This document shows, piece by piece, positions 14,719-25,425 of a DNA stretch of 64,000 bases. How positions within the stretch are numbered: position 1 is the stretch's first letter; every line of letters begins with the position of its first letter. Origin of the DNA: an uncultured Clostridia bacterium (lineage in GTDB: Bacteria > Bacillota > Clostridia > Christensenellales > Borkfalkiaceae). The stretch lies in contig CAJFQM010000009.1 of assembly GCA_904419075.1 (NCBI GenBank), forward strand, positions 1 to 64,000, in the 5' to 3' direction. The position numbers were made by a program, and so were the translations under genes. Below the pieces are notes generated by a model, which saw nothing but the letters and a program-made list of their open reading frames with translations, ran no database searches and was not told the DNA's origin.

Positions 14719-14990
14719 TGGCAAAGACGAAATCCGTCCCCGCCAGAATGTGCATCGCCTGCCGCGAGATGAAGCCGAAAAGGGATATGCTTCGGATCGT
14801 GAAGAACGCCGAAGGGGAAATCAAATTGGATTTTTCGGGAAAAGCTCCGGGCAGGGGCGCGTATATCTGCAACAACGGGGAATGTATCGCAAAGCTCAAA
14901 AAGCAGAAACTTCTCCATAAGGTCTTTTCTGCGGATGTCCCCGCGGAGATTTACGCGGGAATCGAGGAGGAATTTTTTGGCAAACGGTAA
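14718..14990 (+). CDS. ylxR: YlxR (DUF448) nucleic-acid-binding protein
   Basis: 90 residues with the YlxR signature: 'RMCIACREMKPKRDMLRIV', then 'GRGAYICNNGECIAKLKKQK'. The family binds RNA, and B. subtilis YlxR has been linked to RNase P and to regulation of many genes. The start shares a base with the nusA stop. It lies in its conserved place between nusA and the L7Ae-like gene. Confidence 0.93.
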   Translation: MAKTKSVPARMCIACREMKPKRDMLRIVKNAEGEIKLDFSGKAPGRGAYICNNGECIAKLKKQKLLHKVFSADVPAEIYAGIEEEFFGKR

Positions 14991-15306
14991 AATCGGGACG
15001 TATCTCGGCTTCTGCATCCGTTCGGGAAAGCTCGTTTTCGGCGTGGACGGAGCGGAAAAGCTCAAAATGGACGTTTACTTGTTGATCGCGGACGAAACTC
15101 TGTCGGAAAATTCCCTGAAAGCACTTTTCAAAATCAAAGAGAAATTTTCTTGTCCCCTTCTCGTCACAAAGGAAAATCTGGGCGAACTTCTGCACCGCCC
15201 CGCCGTAAAGGCGGCGGCCGTCAGGGACAAAAATCTCGCCGCGGCGATTCTTACCTCCGCCGAGGGCGACGCGCAATATAAATTATATTCGGGAGGAAAC
15301 AACTGA
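14977..15306 (+). CDS. ylxQ: L7Ae/YlxQ-family RNA-binding protein
   Basis: 109 residues. I choose a TTG start at 14977 because GAGGAGG lies five bases upstream and the L7Ae fold begins right after ('GKIGTYLGFCIRSGKLVFG'); the ATG at 14935 lies inside ylxR without a ribosome site. The core has 'GAEKLKMDVYLLIADETLSE' and 'CPLLVTKENLGELL'. Members bind kink-turn RNA. It overlaps the end of ylxR by 14 bases and precedes infB by 4. Confidence 0.88.
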   Translation: MANGKIGTYLGFCIRSGKLVFGVDGAEKLKMDVYLLIADETLSENSLKALFKIKEKFSCPLLVTKENLGELLHRPAVKAAAVRDKNLAAAILTSAEGDAQYKLYSGGNN

Positions 15307-15310
15307 ACCT

Positions 15311-18205
15311 ATGGCAAAAAAATACGAAAATGTGGAAAAAGTAACGGAATTGCTCGGAGAAAAGCAACTGGGACAGCTGCAAAAACGTATCTCTTCCACA
15401 GAAAAGAGCCTGGCGGAAATTTTGAAAAAACTTTCCGCGCTGGAAGCCGATAAATCGGAAAAAGACGCCCTTCTCGCACAGGAAGAAGCGGCGCGCGCCG
15501 AAGCATCGGTGGTTTCCGCACCCGAAAAATCCGCTCCCGAGGCGGCGAAGGAAGCCGAAAAGACGGCCGCGGAAATTCCCGCACAGCCGACCCCCTCGCC
15601 CGAGTCGTCTCCCGCGGCAAAGGAGCCTGCCGCTTCCGTAAAGGAAACCGAGGAGAAAACCGCCGCGAAAAAGCCGGTTTCCGAACCGACCGCGGAAAAG
15701 CCTTCTCCCGAAGAACCGAAAACGGCAAAAGAAAAGTCGGAAAAACCCGTAAAGGCAGAAAAACCCGTAAAATCGGAAAAATCGGAGGAAGTTGCACAAA
15801 CGTCTTCAAAGGCCGAAGTTCCCTCGGAAAGCGCGAAATCCGCGGCGGACGAAAAGAGACCTTCGACGGAACAAACGCCTGTATCCGAAAAGACCGCTGC
15901 GGCGGAGAAAAAATTCTCCGATGCCGTTTCGTCCGCGGCGCCTTCCAGGCCCGCTTCGGCCGCCTCGGCTCCGACTGCGGGACGTCCCGCGCCGTCGGCT
16001 CCCGCCGCGCCCCGCGCGCCGAGATATTTCCGCAACGGGCAGGAGCAGGGCGTATATATCGCCAAACCCGGCGTAGATGCGAATGCGGGCGTGGGGTCTA
16101 CCTATCGTTCCCGCACCGAGAGACCCGCTCGGCCGCAGGGAGAACGTCCGTCCCGCCCGCAAGGCGACAGGCCTTATCAGAACCGCCAGGGAGGAACGGG
16201 CGCCAGACCCCGTCCCGCCGTCGGCGGCATTGCCGCGGCGCCCATTGTTCCGAAGGAGAAAAGTTTCTCCTCGCCGCCCAAGAAAAAGACCTTCGATAAG
16301 ACCTATGTCGAAAAGAAGCCCGTATCCAAGCGCGCGCTCATCAAACAGCAGGGTATGACCGTGGAGGACTTCGACGAAGACAAGACGGGGTACAGGAAGC
16401 TCCGCACGCCGAAGAAACAGAAGCGGCAGGAAATTCAGACGGTGAAAATCGATCACGCGGTCGTCACGACGGAGGAAATCCCTTTGAAAGTCTTGTCCGA
16501 AAAGCTGGGCATTTCGGCGGTCGAAATTTCCAAGCGGCTGTTCAAGGAAGGGATTATGAAGAGCATAAACGATTCCATCGATTACGACAACGCGGCGTTG
16601 ATTGCCGCCGATCTCGGCATAGATCTCGAATACAAGCCCGAAAAGACGGCGGAGGAAGTATTGCAGGATACGGTCGTGACGGAGGAGGATGCCTCCAAGC
16701 TCGTACCCCGCGCGCCCGTCGTTACGGTCATGGGACACGTCGACCACGGCAAGACCTCTCTGCTCGACAAAATCCGTTCGACGTCCGTCACCGCAGGCGA
16801 GGCGGGCGGCATAACCCAGAGCATCGGCGCCTATACGGTGACGGCGAAGGGCAAGCAGATCACCTTTATCGATACGCCCGGTCACGCGGCGTTCACGGCC
16901 ATGCGCGCGCGCGGCGCTCAGGTCACGGATATCGTAATCCTCGTGGTGGCCGCGGACGACGGAATCATGCCGCAGACGATTGAGGCCATCAATCACGCCA
17001 AAGCGGCGGGTGTACCCATCATCGTCGCCATGAATAAAATGGATAAATACGAAGTGAACCCCGACCGCGTGAAACAGGGGCTCATCGAACAGAATCTCGT
17101 CCCCGAAGAATGGGGCGGCGATACGATGATCGTGCCCGTATCCGCAAAGACGGGCATGGGCATCGACGACCTTCTCGACGCAGTCAATTTGCAGGCGGAA
17201 ATGCTGGAACTCAAAGCCAATCCCGACCGTCCCGCAAAGGGCACGATCATCGAGGCGAAGCTGGATAAGGGCAAGGGCCCCGTGGCGAGCATCATCGTCC
17301 AGCTCGGCACTCTGCATACGGGGGACAATATCATTTCGGGCACGACGATGGGCAGAGTGCGCGCCATGTTCGACGACAAGGGGCGCGCGGTCAAGGCCGC
17401 GGGACCGTCCATGGCGGTTTCCGTGCTCGGACTTGAAGACGTTCCCAACGCCGGCGACAGCATCATGGCCGTCGATCAGGCGCTCATGAAGCAGGTTCAG
17501 GAAGAAAGAAAGAACAAAGAGCGCGAAAGCATGATCAAACAGCAGAGCCGCGTTACTTTGGACGACGTGTTCGCGCAGGTCGAAGAAGGAAAGATCAAGA
17601 ACCTCAATCTCGTCGTCAAGGGCGACGTTCAGGGCAGCGTGGAGGCGGTGAAGCAATCGCTCGAAAAGCTCGGCAACGAGGAAATCCGCGTCAAGGTCAT
17701 TCACGCGGCGGCGGGCGCCATCAACGAGAGCGACGTCATGCTCGCGGACAGTGCCAACGCGATTATCATCGGTTTCAACGTCCGTCCCGACACGAAGGCG
17801 AAAAAGCTGGCGGAGAGCAGCAAAGTGGACGTCAGGAGCTACCGCATTATTTACGAGCTCATAGACGATATGGAAGCGGCGCTCAAAGGCATGCTCGCGC
17901 CCAAGCTCAAAGAGACGCTCACGGGCAAGTGCGAAGTACGCCAGACATTCAACATCACGGGCGTGGGTACCGTCGCGGGCTGTTACGTCACGGACGGCAA
18001 AATCGTGCGCGGCGGCAAGCTGAGAATTTACCGCGAGGACATCATGATTTGCGAAGGCGGAGTCAAACAGCTCAAACGCTTCAAGGACGACGTCAAAGAG
18101 GTGGCCAAAGGCTATGAATGCGGTTGCGCCATCGACGGATTTAACGAAATCCGCGTGGGCGATATCATCGAATGTTACGTGACGGAGGAAGTCAAACCCG
18201 CATGA
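15311..18205 (+). CDS. infB: Translation initiation factor IF-2
   Basis: 964 residues, at the long end for the family because of an extended, Ala/Glu/Lys/Pro-rich disordered N-terminus (about residues 40-330). Then come the IF2-N domain, the GTPase domain with G1 'GHVDHGKTS', G3 'DTPGHAAF' and G4 'NKMD', followed by the EF-Tu-like domain II and the C-terminal fMet-tRNA-binding domains ('[20 protein letters not shown]'). It places initiator tRNA on the 30S subunit and promotes subunit joining. The stop overlaps the rbfA start as ATGA. The N-terminal repeats create long false frames on the opposite strand. Confidence 0.97.
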   Translation: MAKKYENVEKVTELLGEKQLGQLQKRISSTEKSLAEILKKLSALEADKSEKDALLAQEEAARAEASVVSAPEKSAPEAAKEAEKTAAEIPAQPTPSPESSPAAKEPAASVKETEEKTAAKKPVSEPTAEKPSPEEPKTAKEKSEKPVKAEKPVKSEKSEEVAQTSSKAEVPSESAKSAADEKRPSTEQTPVSEKTAAAEKKFSDAVSSAAPSRPASAASAPTAGRPAPSAPAAPRAPRYFRNGQEQGVYIAKPGVDANAGVGSTYRSRTERPARPQGERPSRPQGDRPYQNRQGGTGARPRPAVGGIAAAPIVPKEKSFSSPPKKKTFDKTYVEKKPVSKRALIKQQGMTVEDFDEDKTGYRKLRTPKKQKRQEIQTVKIDHAVVTTEEIPLKVLSEKLGISAVEISKRLFKEGIMKSINDSIDYDNAALIAADLGIDLEYKPEKTAEEVLQDTVVTEEDASKLVPRAPVVTVMGHVDHGKTSLLDKIRSTSVTAGEAGGITQSIGAYTVTAKGKQITFIDTPGHAAFTAMRARGAQVTDIVILVVAADDGIMPQTIEAINHAKAAGVPIIVAMNKMDKYEVNPDRVKQGLIEQNLVPEEWGGDTMIVPVSAKTGMGIDDLLDAVNLQAEMLELKANPDRPAKGTIIEAKLDKGKGPVASIIVQLGTLHTGDNIISGTTMGRVRAMFDDKGRAVKAAGPSMAVSVLGLEDVPNAGDSIMAVDQALMKQVQEERKNKERESMIKQQSRVTLDDVFAQVEEGKIKNLNLVVKGDVQGSVEAVKQSLEKLGNEEIRVKVIHAAAGAINESDVMLADSANAIIIGFNVRPDTKAKKLAESSKVDVRSYRIIYELIDDMEAALKGMLAPKLKETLTGKCEVRQTFNITGVGTVAGCYVTDGKIVRGGKLRIYREDIMICEGGVKQLKRFKDDVKEVAKGYECGCAIDGFNEIRVGDIIECYVTEEVKPA

Positions 18206-18582
18206 AAGTTTCGAGAAGCTCTCGCCTGAACGGCGAATATCAGAAGGAGATCAGCGAGATTATCCGCACCCGTCTCAAAGATAAGGAGCCCGCTCTGTCG
18301 GGCATTATCTCCGTGACGGAGGCGGACGTCGCGCCCGATCTCAAAACGGCGAAAATTTATATCAGCATTTACGCGAAGGACGAGGCGGAAAAACTCAGAT
18401 CCTTCGATATTATCTCCGAAAACGCGGGCTTTATCCGCCATGAGCTGTCTCAGGTCATGCGCATGCGCACGGTGCCCGCGCTCACCTTTCTTTGGGACGG
18501 GAGCATGGCTTACGGCGCGAAGATGGACGAGCTTTTCAAAAAAATTCACGACAGTGAAGAGAAGAAAGACGGAGACGACTGA
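18202..18582 (+). CDS. rbfA: Ribosome-binding factor A
   Basis: 126 residues from [20 protein letters not shown] at 18202, in ATGA overlap with infB; upstream in-frame codons lie inside infB. The KH-like core includes 'SGIISVTEADVAPDLKTAKI' and 'RHELSQVMRMRTVPALTF'. RbfA binds the 30S subunit near helix 1 of 16S rRNA and is needed for maturation and cold adaptation. It is followed by the DHH phosphoesterase, as usual. Confidence 0.94.
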   Translation: MKVSRSSRLNGEYQKEISEIIRTRLKDKEPALSGIISVTEADVAPDLKTAKIYISIYAKDEAEKLRSFDIISENAGFIRHELSQVMRMRTVPALTFLWDGSMAYGAKMDELFKKIHDSEEKKDGDD

Positions 18583-18596
18583 AAGAGAGGAATTTT

Positions 18597-19568
18597 GTGA
18601 GCGTGATAAACAATACACTCGAAGAGATAGCGGAGAGAATCAAACGGGCTAAAAGCGCGGTCATTCTGACGCACATGCGCCCCGACGGCGACGCGATCGG
18701 AAGCGCATTGGCGCTTTCCCGTGCTTTGGATGTGCTGGGAATTGAAAATTCCGTCTCCGACGAATCGGATATTCCCTCCAACCTCTCCTTTCTCACGGGG
18801 ACAGAAAAGCTCGGAAAAACCTTGTTTAAGGAAGCCGATTTATATATCGCGGTGGACTCGGCGGACGAACAGCGGCTCGGCGCCCTTGCGGACGATTTCC
18901 GCGCCGTTTCCCGAAAAAAAGATACCGTCAATATCGACCACCACGTTTCCAACACCCGTTTTGCAAAATATAATTACGTGCGTGAATGTTCCGCAAACTG
19001 CATGAATATCGCCGCGCTCGTCGAAAAGCTCGGGGTGCCGCTCGACAAAGAGCTCGCGCAGTATCTCCTTTTGGGGCTTTTGACGGATTCGGGGAATTTT
19101 TCTCACGACGACGTGACGGAGGAAACTTTTCTGACGGCGGCGAAGCTCGTGAAAGCGGGGGCGGATATCCGTTGGCTGAACTATAATCTGTTCAAGAAAC
19201 AATCTGCCGTGCGCGCGGCGCTCTTTGCCGATACCATGAGCCGTATACGCTACTTTTTCGAGGGAAAGTTCGCGGCGATCGTCATTTCCCGCGAAGCCAT
19301 GAAAAAATTCGGCGCGGATAACGGCATGACGGAAGGATTTGTCGATTTCCCCCTTTCCGTGGATACGGTGGAGGTCTGCGCTTCCGTCATGGAAGTGAAA
19401 AAGGGACAGTATAAAATCTCTCTCCGCTCCAAAAATTATGCCGACGTCAACAAGGTCGCGGGAACATACGGCGGGGGCGGACACGTCCGCGCCGCGGGCT
19501 GTATGCTCTTCGGAGAAATCGAAGACGTTCTGGACAGATTGTCCTATACGGTCTCCCAATATTTATAA
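18597..19568 (+). CDS. nrnA: Bifunctional oligoribonuclease / pAp phosphatase NrnA (DHH family)
   Basis: 323 residues starting with GTG behind GAGAGG. DHH-family motifs are 'THMRPDGDAIGSALAL' (motif I), 'YIAVDSADEQR' (II), 'NIDHHVSN' (III, the DHH signature) and 'GLLTDSGNFSH' (IV). The C-terminal DHHA1 domain contains 'GTYGGGGHVRAAGC'. NrnA degrades nano-RNAs and dephosphorylates pAp with Mn. In many Firmicutes truB and ribF follow; here the operon ends in a terminator instead. Confidence 0.93.
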   Translation: MSVINNTLEEIAERIKRAKSAVILTHMRPDGDAIGSALALSRALDVLGIENSVSDESDIPSNLSFLTGTEKLGKTLFKEADLYIAVDSADEQRLGALADDFRAVSRKKDTVNIDHHVSNTRFAKYNYVRECSANCMNIAALVEKLGVPLDKELAQYLLLGLLTDSGNFSHDDVTEETFLTAAKLVKAGADIRWLNYNLFKKQSAVRAALFADTMSRIRYFFEGKFAAIVISREAMKKFGADNGMTEGFVDFPLSVDTVEVCASVMEVKKGQYKISLRSKNYADVNKVAGTYGGGGHVRAAGCMLFGEIEDVLDRLSYTVSQYL

Positions 19569-19587
19569 ATATTTTCGGAATAAAGAC

Positions 19588-19630
19588 AAGCTCTCCCTTT
19601 GAATAACGGAAAGGGGGGCTTTTATTTTGT
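19588..19630 (+). terminator. Terminator of the nusA-infB-nrnA operon
   Basis: AAGCTCTCCCTTT pairs with GAAAGGGGGGCTT (with G-T pairs), followed by TTTATTTT. It separates nrnA from the helicase gene. Confidence 0.8.
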
Positions 19631-19689
19631 CGACTGCTGACGAAAACAATTTATTCTCCTCAAAAGCGAGGGGAATTTTTCGGAAAGGG

Positions 19690-19718
19690 TTGATTTTTTT
19701 TTCGATTAAGAGTATAAT
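19690..19718 (+). promoter_or_regulatory. Sigma-A promoter of the DUF4011 helicase gene
   Basis: TTGATT (19690-19695), 17-base spacer containing a T run, TATAAT (19713-19718). Its position rules out the in-frame start at 19627 and supports the ATG at 19756. Confidence 0.8.
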
Positions 19719-19755
19719 AGAAGAGAAAATTTATGCAGGTTGCGGAATAGACGAT

Positions 19756-22700
19756 ATGGCACAGAAAAACAAGAAAACAGAAGAATTTATTTCCCTGACG
19801 GCAGAGGCGCTCAAAGTCGTTTCCTATGCCGACTACTTTACACAAACTCCGCTGTTTACCTCGTTGCAGATCAAAAACGCGGGGTCGGACGCGGTGACGG
19901 ATCTGACGCTCGCCGTATCCAACGAAAACGGACTGTTGACGGCCTGTGTCAAGCCGATCGCGGAGGTTCCGTTCGAGAGCTCCGTCGAAGTGGACGTCGG
20001 AAATATCCTTTCTCCGCTCTATTTCGTGGGCCTCGAAGAGGTAAGAGACGAGCGGATTTATATCGAACTCAAAAAGGACAAGCAGACGATTGCCTCCGAA
20101 ACGTTGACGGTGACGGCGCTTCCCTTCGACTATTGGCAGGGCGCTTCGGGCAATGCCGAGCTGCTCGCTTCTTTCGTGCGTCCCAAACTCGCGGATTGCG
20201 CGAGATTGCAGACGGAAATCGGCGCTCAGCTGAAAAAGTGGGGCGTGACCGTCGAGGGCGGAGGCTATGAGGGCAGCGATAAAAATACCGTCCGCCAGAC
20301 CGCGGCGGCGCTCTATGCCTGCATCCGCCGCTACGCCTTCCAGCGCGAGGAGAGCGATATTTCTTCGCCCGTCGAAGCGGGCGGAGGCGTCAAGCTCCTT
20401 TCCGAGCGCCGCGCCACTCCCCTCGAAATGGCGCTGTTCGTCGGCGCGTGTCTCGAAAATCTGGGACTGCACCCCGTTTTGATTCTGGGCGAAAAAGAGA
20501 TTACCTGCGGCGTATGGCTGTACGATAATTGCTTTATGGATACCGTCTCCGACGATTTGCAGCGCCTCGGAAAATATATCGCGGACGGCATCAACAATTT
20601 AAGCTGTTTCGACGTGAACGACCTCTTTTCGGACAAGAACGTCGCCTATTCCACTTCGGAAGCGCATTTCGTGCAAAAGCTCGATGCGGGGAACTATTAC
20701 GACAAATACGTGGATATCCGCCGCTGCCGCATTGCGCATCTTCTGCCGCTTCCCTTACGCGCGCGCAATCTGAAAGGTTATGAAATCCTCTCCGAAGAGG
20801 ACATGTCCCCGGACGCCGCGCCGAAAATGCTCACGTCCGTCAAAAAGCTCAGTCTCGACGGCAAGCAGACGAAGGATAAACAATGGGAGCGCAGGCTCCT
20901 CGATCTGTCCTTAAAAAATACGCTGCTCAATTTCTCCCCCGAAAAGCTGGTTTTGCACGTTCTGTCGGCGGACCCCGATTCCACGCTGAAAGCGTTGACC
21001 GAAAAGGGAGAAATGACGCTGGCGCGGGCGACGCAGCCCGCGTCCGAGATCGCAAAGAGAAAAGTGTTTTTCGGCGCGGCCTCGGAAACCAAGAATATGC
21101 GCGAGCTGATCGCCCTCGAAATTTCTGGCGGGATCATGCGGACGTTTTCGGAAGAAGTGGTCTTGCAGGAGACGGTGAATCGGCTCATAAAGCGCAGCAA
21201 GGAGGCGGACGAGGAATCGGGAACGAAAATCCTCTATCTGGCGCTGGGATTTCTCAGGTGGTACTCCCGCGAGGACGGGAAAGAAAACTATGCGCCTCTC
21301 GTCCTGCAACCCGTCGTACTGAAAAAGGGCAAAGGGGGCGTGGGGTTTGCGATTGCTCCCACCGACGAAGATTTTTCCATAAACTCGACCTTGCTCGAAT
21401 TTCTCAAACAGGAATTCAATATCGATATCCGAGGTTTGGACGGCGCTTTGCAGGGCCTGAAAATTTCCGAAATCCTCGCCATGGTGCGCATGGAAATCGT
21501 CAATATGAAGGATTGGGAGGTGTTCGACGACGTATACGTCGCCGCGTTCTCCTTCGCCCGTTATCAGATGTGGCAGGACTTGCGCCGCAATATGGACGAG
21601 TTCTCCAAAAACGAGCTGATTTCCTCCCTGCTCAACAACCGCTGCGAGATCAAAGATACCAAGGACGTGGAATTCAAGGAGGACGAATGCCCCGTCACGC
21701 AGACGCTCATGCCCCTTTGGGCGGACTCCTCGCAATGGGAGGCGGTGGCGCTCTCGCAGACGGGAAAGACCTTCGTCCTGCACGGCCCTCCGGGAACGGG
21801 CAAGAGCCAGACCATCACCAACATGATCGCCAACGCCCTGAACGACGGAAAGCGGGTGCTGTTCGTCGCGGAAAAACAGGCGGCGCTGTCCGTCGTCAAA
21901 AAGCGGTTGGACGCGCTCGGACTGGGGGATTTCTGCCTCGAACTCCATTCCAATAAGACGAATAAAGCGGAAGTGCTGCAAAAACTGAATACGACGCTCT
22001 CGCTCGCGGGAACGCAGGAGAGCGTGAGCCTTTCGGAAAAAGCCGCTTCCATAACGCAGCTGAAAACGGATTTGTCCGAACCTCTGTCCGCACTGCATAA
22101 AAAGCGCCGTCTCGGGGTTTCGGTCTATGAAGCGCTGCTCATTTGTCTGCGCAACAAAAACGCGCCCGACATCATGAATATCGAGAGCACCTTCTATGAC
22201 AGCCTGACCAAGGAAAAGATAGAGACGTATGAAAATATGATGGTGCAGGCGGCGGCCGCGGCGAAGGAATGCGGCGGGGTATATAATTCCCCGTTCGCGA
22301 ACGTCAATCTGACGGAATACAGCCGGGACAAGCGGGACGCCATTTATTGCTCTTCCGAAGTCGTGATCGCGGAAATCAAGCACCTCAAAAATTATGTCGC
22401 GCTCTTTTTGGAGCTTTACCGCCAACGCATCAGCACGCTGACGAGAAAGAAGCTCGACACGCTGGCGGCGGTGGCAAAGCTGCTGGACGGCGGTACGTTC
22501 AATAAATATTTCAAGGAAAACGAAGACGAATTTTACGCATTCTTCAACGCCAATAAACGCCTGGACGCCTGTCTCGAATACTATTTCAAACACTTTAAGA
22601 AGCTGGTGGATATCGGAAAGGATTACAAGGAGCTGAGCGCGTGGCTGGATAAGGGCGGCGTCGATTATTCGCGGGATAAAACGGCTTCTTCGGTCGTGAA

Positions 22701-25413
22701 GAAGCTGTCGAAGGTCTCCCTCGCACCGCTTCGGGAGGAGGACGCCGTCAAGCACCTCGAAAACATTTCGGAAATCTACGAGGCGATGGACCGAATCCGC
22801 TCCAATACCAAACTTTCGCAGAATTTTACCTCCGCGTTCGGCAGGGTGGATTTCTTCGACGGACGCAAAAATTTCCTCTCCGATCTCTATACCCTGCACG
22901 ACTTATGCGCTACGCTGTTCATGGACTATAATCCCGACAGCTTCAACAGTATGTGCGTCCGCGCGGCAAACGACTACACGAAGCCCGTCCTGAAAGGCCT
23001 GCTCCGTTCGGTGGACAGCTTCCGCGCGGCGGAAGAAAGTTTCCTTTCCATCACCAATGCCGACAGAAGGCAGATTCCCGAAGAGGACGTCCTCGAATTT
23101 TATACCGCGAAGGCGGGCGCGCTCATCGACAATATCGACATGCTCGCCAACTGGTGCATGTACCGCGCAACGGCGCAGAAGCTCGACGAGGCGGGGCTCA
23201 CCTTCATGACCGACGCTTTGGAAAACGGTTCGGTGACGGGCGAAAATATCGTGGACAGCTTTGAGAAAAACATCTATAAAAATTTCTTGCAGACGAATAT
23301 CCCCCTCGACCCCGTTTTATCCCGTTTCTCCGCGGCTTTGCAGGAGGAGGAGACGGAATCGCTCCGACTCGCTCTGGACGAGTTTGCAAAGCTCTCCCGC
23401 GAGAGTATCCGCGCCAAGCTCATTTCCCGTCTCCCGACGCCTTCGACGGAGGGGAGCCTGAGTCTCGAACTCGTCAATTTTCAGAGGCTCTATAAGAGCA
23501 ATCTCCGCGGCACGGGGCTGAGAAAGCTGTTCGAGGAAATTCCCGAACTTTCCAAGGTGGTCGCGCCCTGTCTTCTGATGAGCCCGATCACGGTATCGCA
23601 GTATTTGCAGCCGGAAAACGGCATGTTCGACATGGTCATTTTCGACGAAGCGTCGCAGATGCCCACTTCGGAAGCGATCGGCTCCCTGGCGCGCGCAAAA
23701 TGCGCCGTCGTCGTCGGAGACCCCAAGCAGCTGCCGCCGACCGCTTTCTTCAACACCAATTACGTGGACGAGGAAAATCTCGAAAACGAGGACATGGAGA
23801 GCGTTTTGGACGACTGTCTCGCGCTCGGTATCCCGCAGCGGCATCTCACATGGCATTATCGGAGCAAGCACGAAAGCCTGATCGCTTTTTCCAATATCAT
23901 GTACTACGGCAACAAGCTGTGCACTTTCCCGTCGCCCGACGCCCCCGACAGCAAGGTGAAATTTATCCGCGTGGAGGACGGCGTATACGACCGCGGCTTC
24001 ACCAAGCGGAATAAGCCGGAGGGGGACGCCCTAGTTGCGGAGGTAGTTCGCCGCTTGCAGGATCCCGCGGCGAAAAAGTCGAGCATCGGCATCGTCACGT
24101 TCAGCAACGTGCAGAAGGATTACATCGAGCGCAAGCTGACCGCGGCGATTGCGGAAAAGCGGTTGGAGGACGTCGCCTACGACCGCGAGGAGCCCATTTT
24201 CGTCAAAAATCTCGAAAACGTACAGGGCGACGAGCGGGACGTCATTCTCTTTTCCGTCTGTTACGGTCCCGACAGATCGGGGCGGATTTCCCTCAATTTC
24301 GGGCCTTTGAATCAGGCCGGCGGCTGGCGGCGGCTCAACGTCGCGGTGTCGCGCGCGAGGGAGGAGATGGTCATTTTCTCGTCCATGACGGGCGCGATGA
24401 TAGATTTGTCCAAAACGGGTTCCAAGGGCGTCGCGGGGCTCAAAGCCTTCCTCGAATTTGCGGAAAAGGGCCGCACGACGCTGGCGATTCCCTCGGGAAA
24501 TCTCGTCGCCAAAAAACCGGGAATCGGAAAGTATATCGCGGAGGAGCTTTCTTCCTACGGTTATGACTGCCGCTATGACGTGGGCGTGTCAGACTTCAAA
24601 ATCGACGTCGCGGTTACCGATCCCAGAAATAAGCATAAATTTATTCTCGCCGTCATGTGCGACGGGCCGAACACCTTTTCCGTCAAAGACAGGAACGTTT
24701 TGCAGATTCAGACCTTGAAGCGCAATAACTGGAACGTCGTGCGCGTCTATTCCATCAACTATTACAATAACCCCAAACGCGAGATCAAGAAGATCAAGGA
24801 TCTGCTCGATAAATTGACGGGGGCGGATAAACGGGGCGGAACGGGGCTCAATCGCAGCAAGAAGCCGTATAAGGCGGCCGCGCTCGAACAGCGTTTCGAG
24901 AACGCCACCTTCATTACGTCGGGGGATAACGATTCGGAAATCATTTCCCGCCTCAAATCGATCGTGACGGCGGAAGAGCCCATTTCCTACGATTTTCTCG
25001 TGCGGCGCTGCCTTACGAGCCTCGGCGTCGTCAAATACGGCGCAAAGGTGGATTCCCGCATGCAGGCGCTCGTCGCGCTGTGCGGATTCCGTTACGAAAA
25101 GATCTTAGGAACGGCGTATTACCGCAAGACGGATAAAAATATCGGTTTCGACCGTTACCGCGTGGAGACGGGCGAGACTTTGCGAAAGAGCGAGACGGAT
25201 TTCACGCCTTACGAAATCATTGCGCTCATCCGCGCCGCGCTGGAAGATAAGGTTGCGCTGTATATGGACGAAATCATGGTCATCGTCTGCAATCTGCTCC
25301 GCGTTTCCAAGACCACGGATAAATTCGCCGTATATGTCAACGACTGCGTGACGCTCGGCGAAGAGAAGGGCCTGTTCGTGCGTTCCGTTTCGGACAGGAT
25401 CTCTCTCGCTTGA
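19756..25413 (+). CDS. Giant SF1 helicase with DUF4011, REase-like and DUF3320 domains
   Basis: 1,885 residues. Order: beta-rich N-terminus; a transglutaminase-like segment (about 210-280) whose usual Cys and His are replaced ('RRATPLEMALFVGACLE'); DUF4011 ('LLDLSLKNTLLNF', about 377); SF1 helicase with Walker A 'GPPGTGKSQT' (about 677), Walker B 'FDEASQMPTS' (about 1296), motif III 'GDPKQLPPT' and motifs V-VI 'VQGDERD' and 'NVAVSRAR'; a MTES_1575-type nuclease fold ('DVGVSDFKIDVAV', 'CDGPN'); then DUF3320. It belongs to COG1112-like helicases, some of which act in phage defence. It has its own promoter and no partner gene. The ribosome site is weak. Confidence 0.88.
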   Translation: MAQKNKKTEEFISLTAEALKVVSYADYFTQTPLFTSLQIKNAGSDAVTDLTLAVSNENGLLTACVKPIAEVPFESSVEVDVGNILSPLYFVGLEEVRDERIYIELKKDKQTIASETLTVTALPFDYWQGASGNAELLASFVRPKLADCARLQTEIGAQLKKWGVTVEGGGYEGSDKNTVRQTAAALYACIRRYAFQREESDISSPVEAGGGVKLLSERRATPLEMALFVGACLENLGLHPVLILGEKEITCGVWLYDNCFMDTVSDDLQRLGKYIADGINNLSCFDVNDLFSDKNVAYSTSEAHFVQKLDAGNYYDKYVDIRRCRIAHLLPLPLRARNLKGYEILSEEDMSPDAAPKMLTSVKKLSLDGKQTKDKQWERRLLDLSLKNTLLNFSPEKLVLHVLSADPDSTLKALTEKGEMTLARATQPASEIAKRKVFFGAASETKNMRELIALEISGGIMRTFSEEVVLQETVNRLIKRSKEADEESGTKILYLALGFLRWYSREDGKENYAPLVLQPVVLKKGKGGVGFAIAPTDEDFSINSTLLEFLKQEFNIDIRGLDGALQGLKISEILAMVRMEIVNMKDWEVFDDVYVAAFSFARYQMWQDLRRNMDEFSKNELISSLLNNRCEIKDTKDVEFKEDECPVTQTLMPLWADSSQWEAVALSQTGKTFVLHGPPGTGKSQTITNMIANALNDGKRVLFVAEKQAALSVVKKRLDALGLGDFCLELHSNKTNKAEVLQKLNTTLSLAGTQESVSLSEKAASITQLKTDLSEPLSALHKKRRLGVSVYEALLICLRNKNAPDIMNIESTFYDSLTKEKIETYENMMVQAAAAAKECGGVYNSPFANVNLTEYSRDKRDAIYCSSEVVIAEIKHLKNYVALFLELYRQRISTLTRKKLDTLAAVAKLLDGGTFNKYFKENEDEFYAFFNANKRLDACLEYYFKHFKKLVDIGKDYKELSAWLDKGGVDYSRDKTASSVVKKLSKVSLAPLREEDAVKHLENISEIYEAMDRIRSNTKLSQNFTSAFGRVDFFDGRKNFLSDLYTLHDLCATLFMDYNPDSFNSMCVRAANDYTKPVLKGLLRSVDSFRAAEESFLSITNADRRQIPEEDVLEFYTAKAGALIDNIDMLANWCMYRATAQKLDEAGLTFMTDALENGSVTGENIVDSFEKNIYKNFLQTNIPLDPVLSRFSAALQEEETESLRLALDEFAKLSRESIRAKLISRLPTPSTEGSLSLELVNFQRLYKSNLRGTGLRKLFEEIPELSKVVAPCLLMSPITVSQYLQPENGMFDMVIFDEASQMPTSEAIGSLARAKCAVVVGDPKQLPPTAFFNTNYVDEENLENEDMESVLDDCLALGIPQRHLTWHYRSKHESLIAFSNIMYYGNKLCTFPSPDAPDSKVKFIRVEDGVYDRGFTKRNKPEGDALVAEVVRRLQDPAAKKSSIGIVTFSNVQKDYIERKLTAAIAEKRLEDVAYDREEPIFVKNLENVQGDERDVILFSVCYGPDRSGRISLNFGPLNQAGGWRRLNVAVSRAREEMVIFSSMTGAMIDLSKTGSKGVAGLKAFLEFAEKGRTTLAIPSGNLVAKKPGIGKYIAEELSSYGYDCRYDVGVSDFKIDVAVTDPRNKHKFILAVMCDGPNTFSVKDRNVLQIQTLKRNNWNVVRVYSINYYNNPKREIKKIKDLLDKLTGADKRGGTGLNRSKKPYKAAALEQRFENATFITSGDNDSEIISRLKSIVTAEEPISYDFLVRRCLTSLGVVKYGAKVDSRMQALVALCGFRYEKILGTAYYRKTDKNIGFDRYRVETGETLRKSETDFTPYEIIALIRAALEDKVALYMDEIMVIVCNLLRVSKTTDKFAVYVNDCVTLGEEKGLFVRSVSDRISLA

Positions 25414-25425
25414 ACGCAGCCGAAC

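Noticed and set aside
15806-17704. 632-codon minus-strand frame opposite infB
   Set aside because: Shadow of the repetitive, GC-rich infB coding strand; no start signal and no known domain.
20911-22899. 662-codon minus-strand frame opposite the DUF4011 helicase
   Set aside because: Covers the conserved DUF4011 and Walker A region; the plus-strand protein is clearly real.
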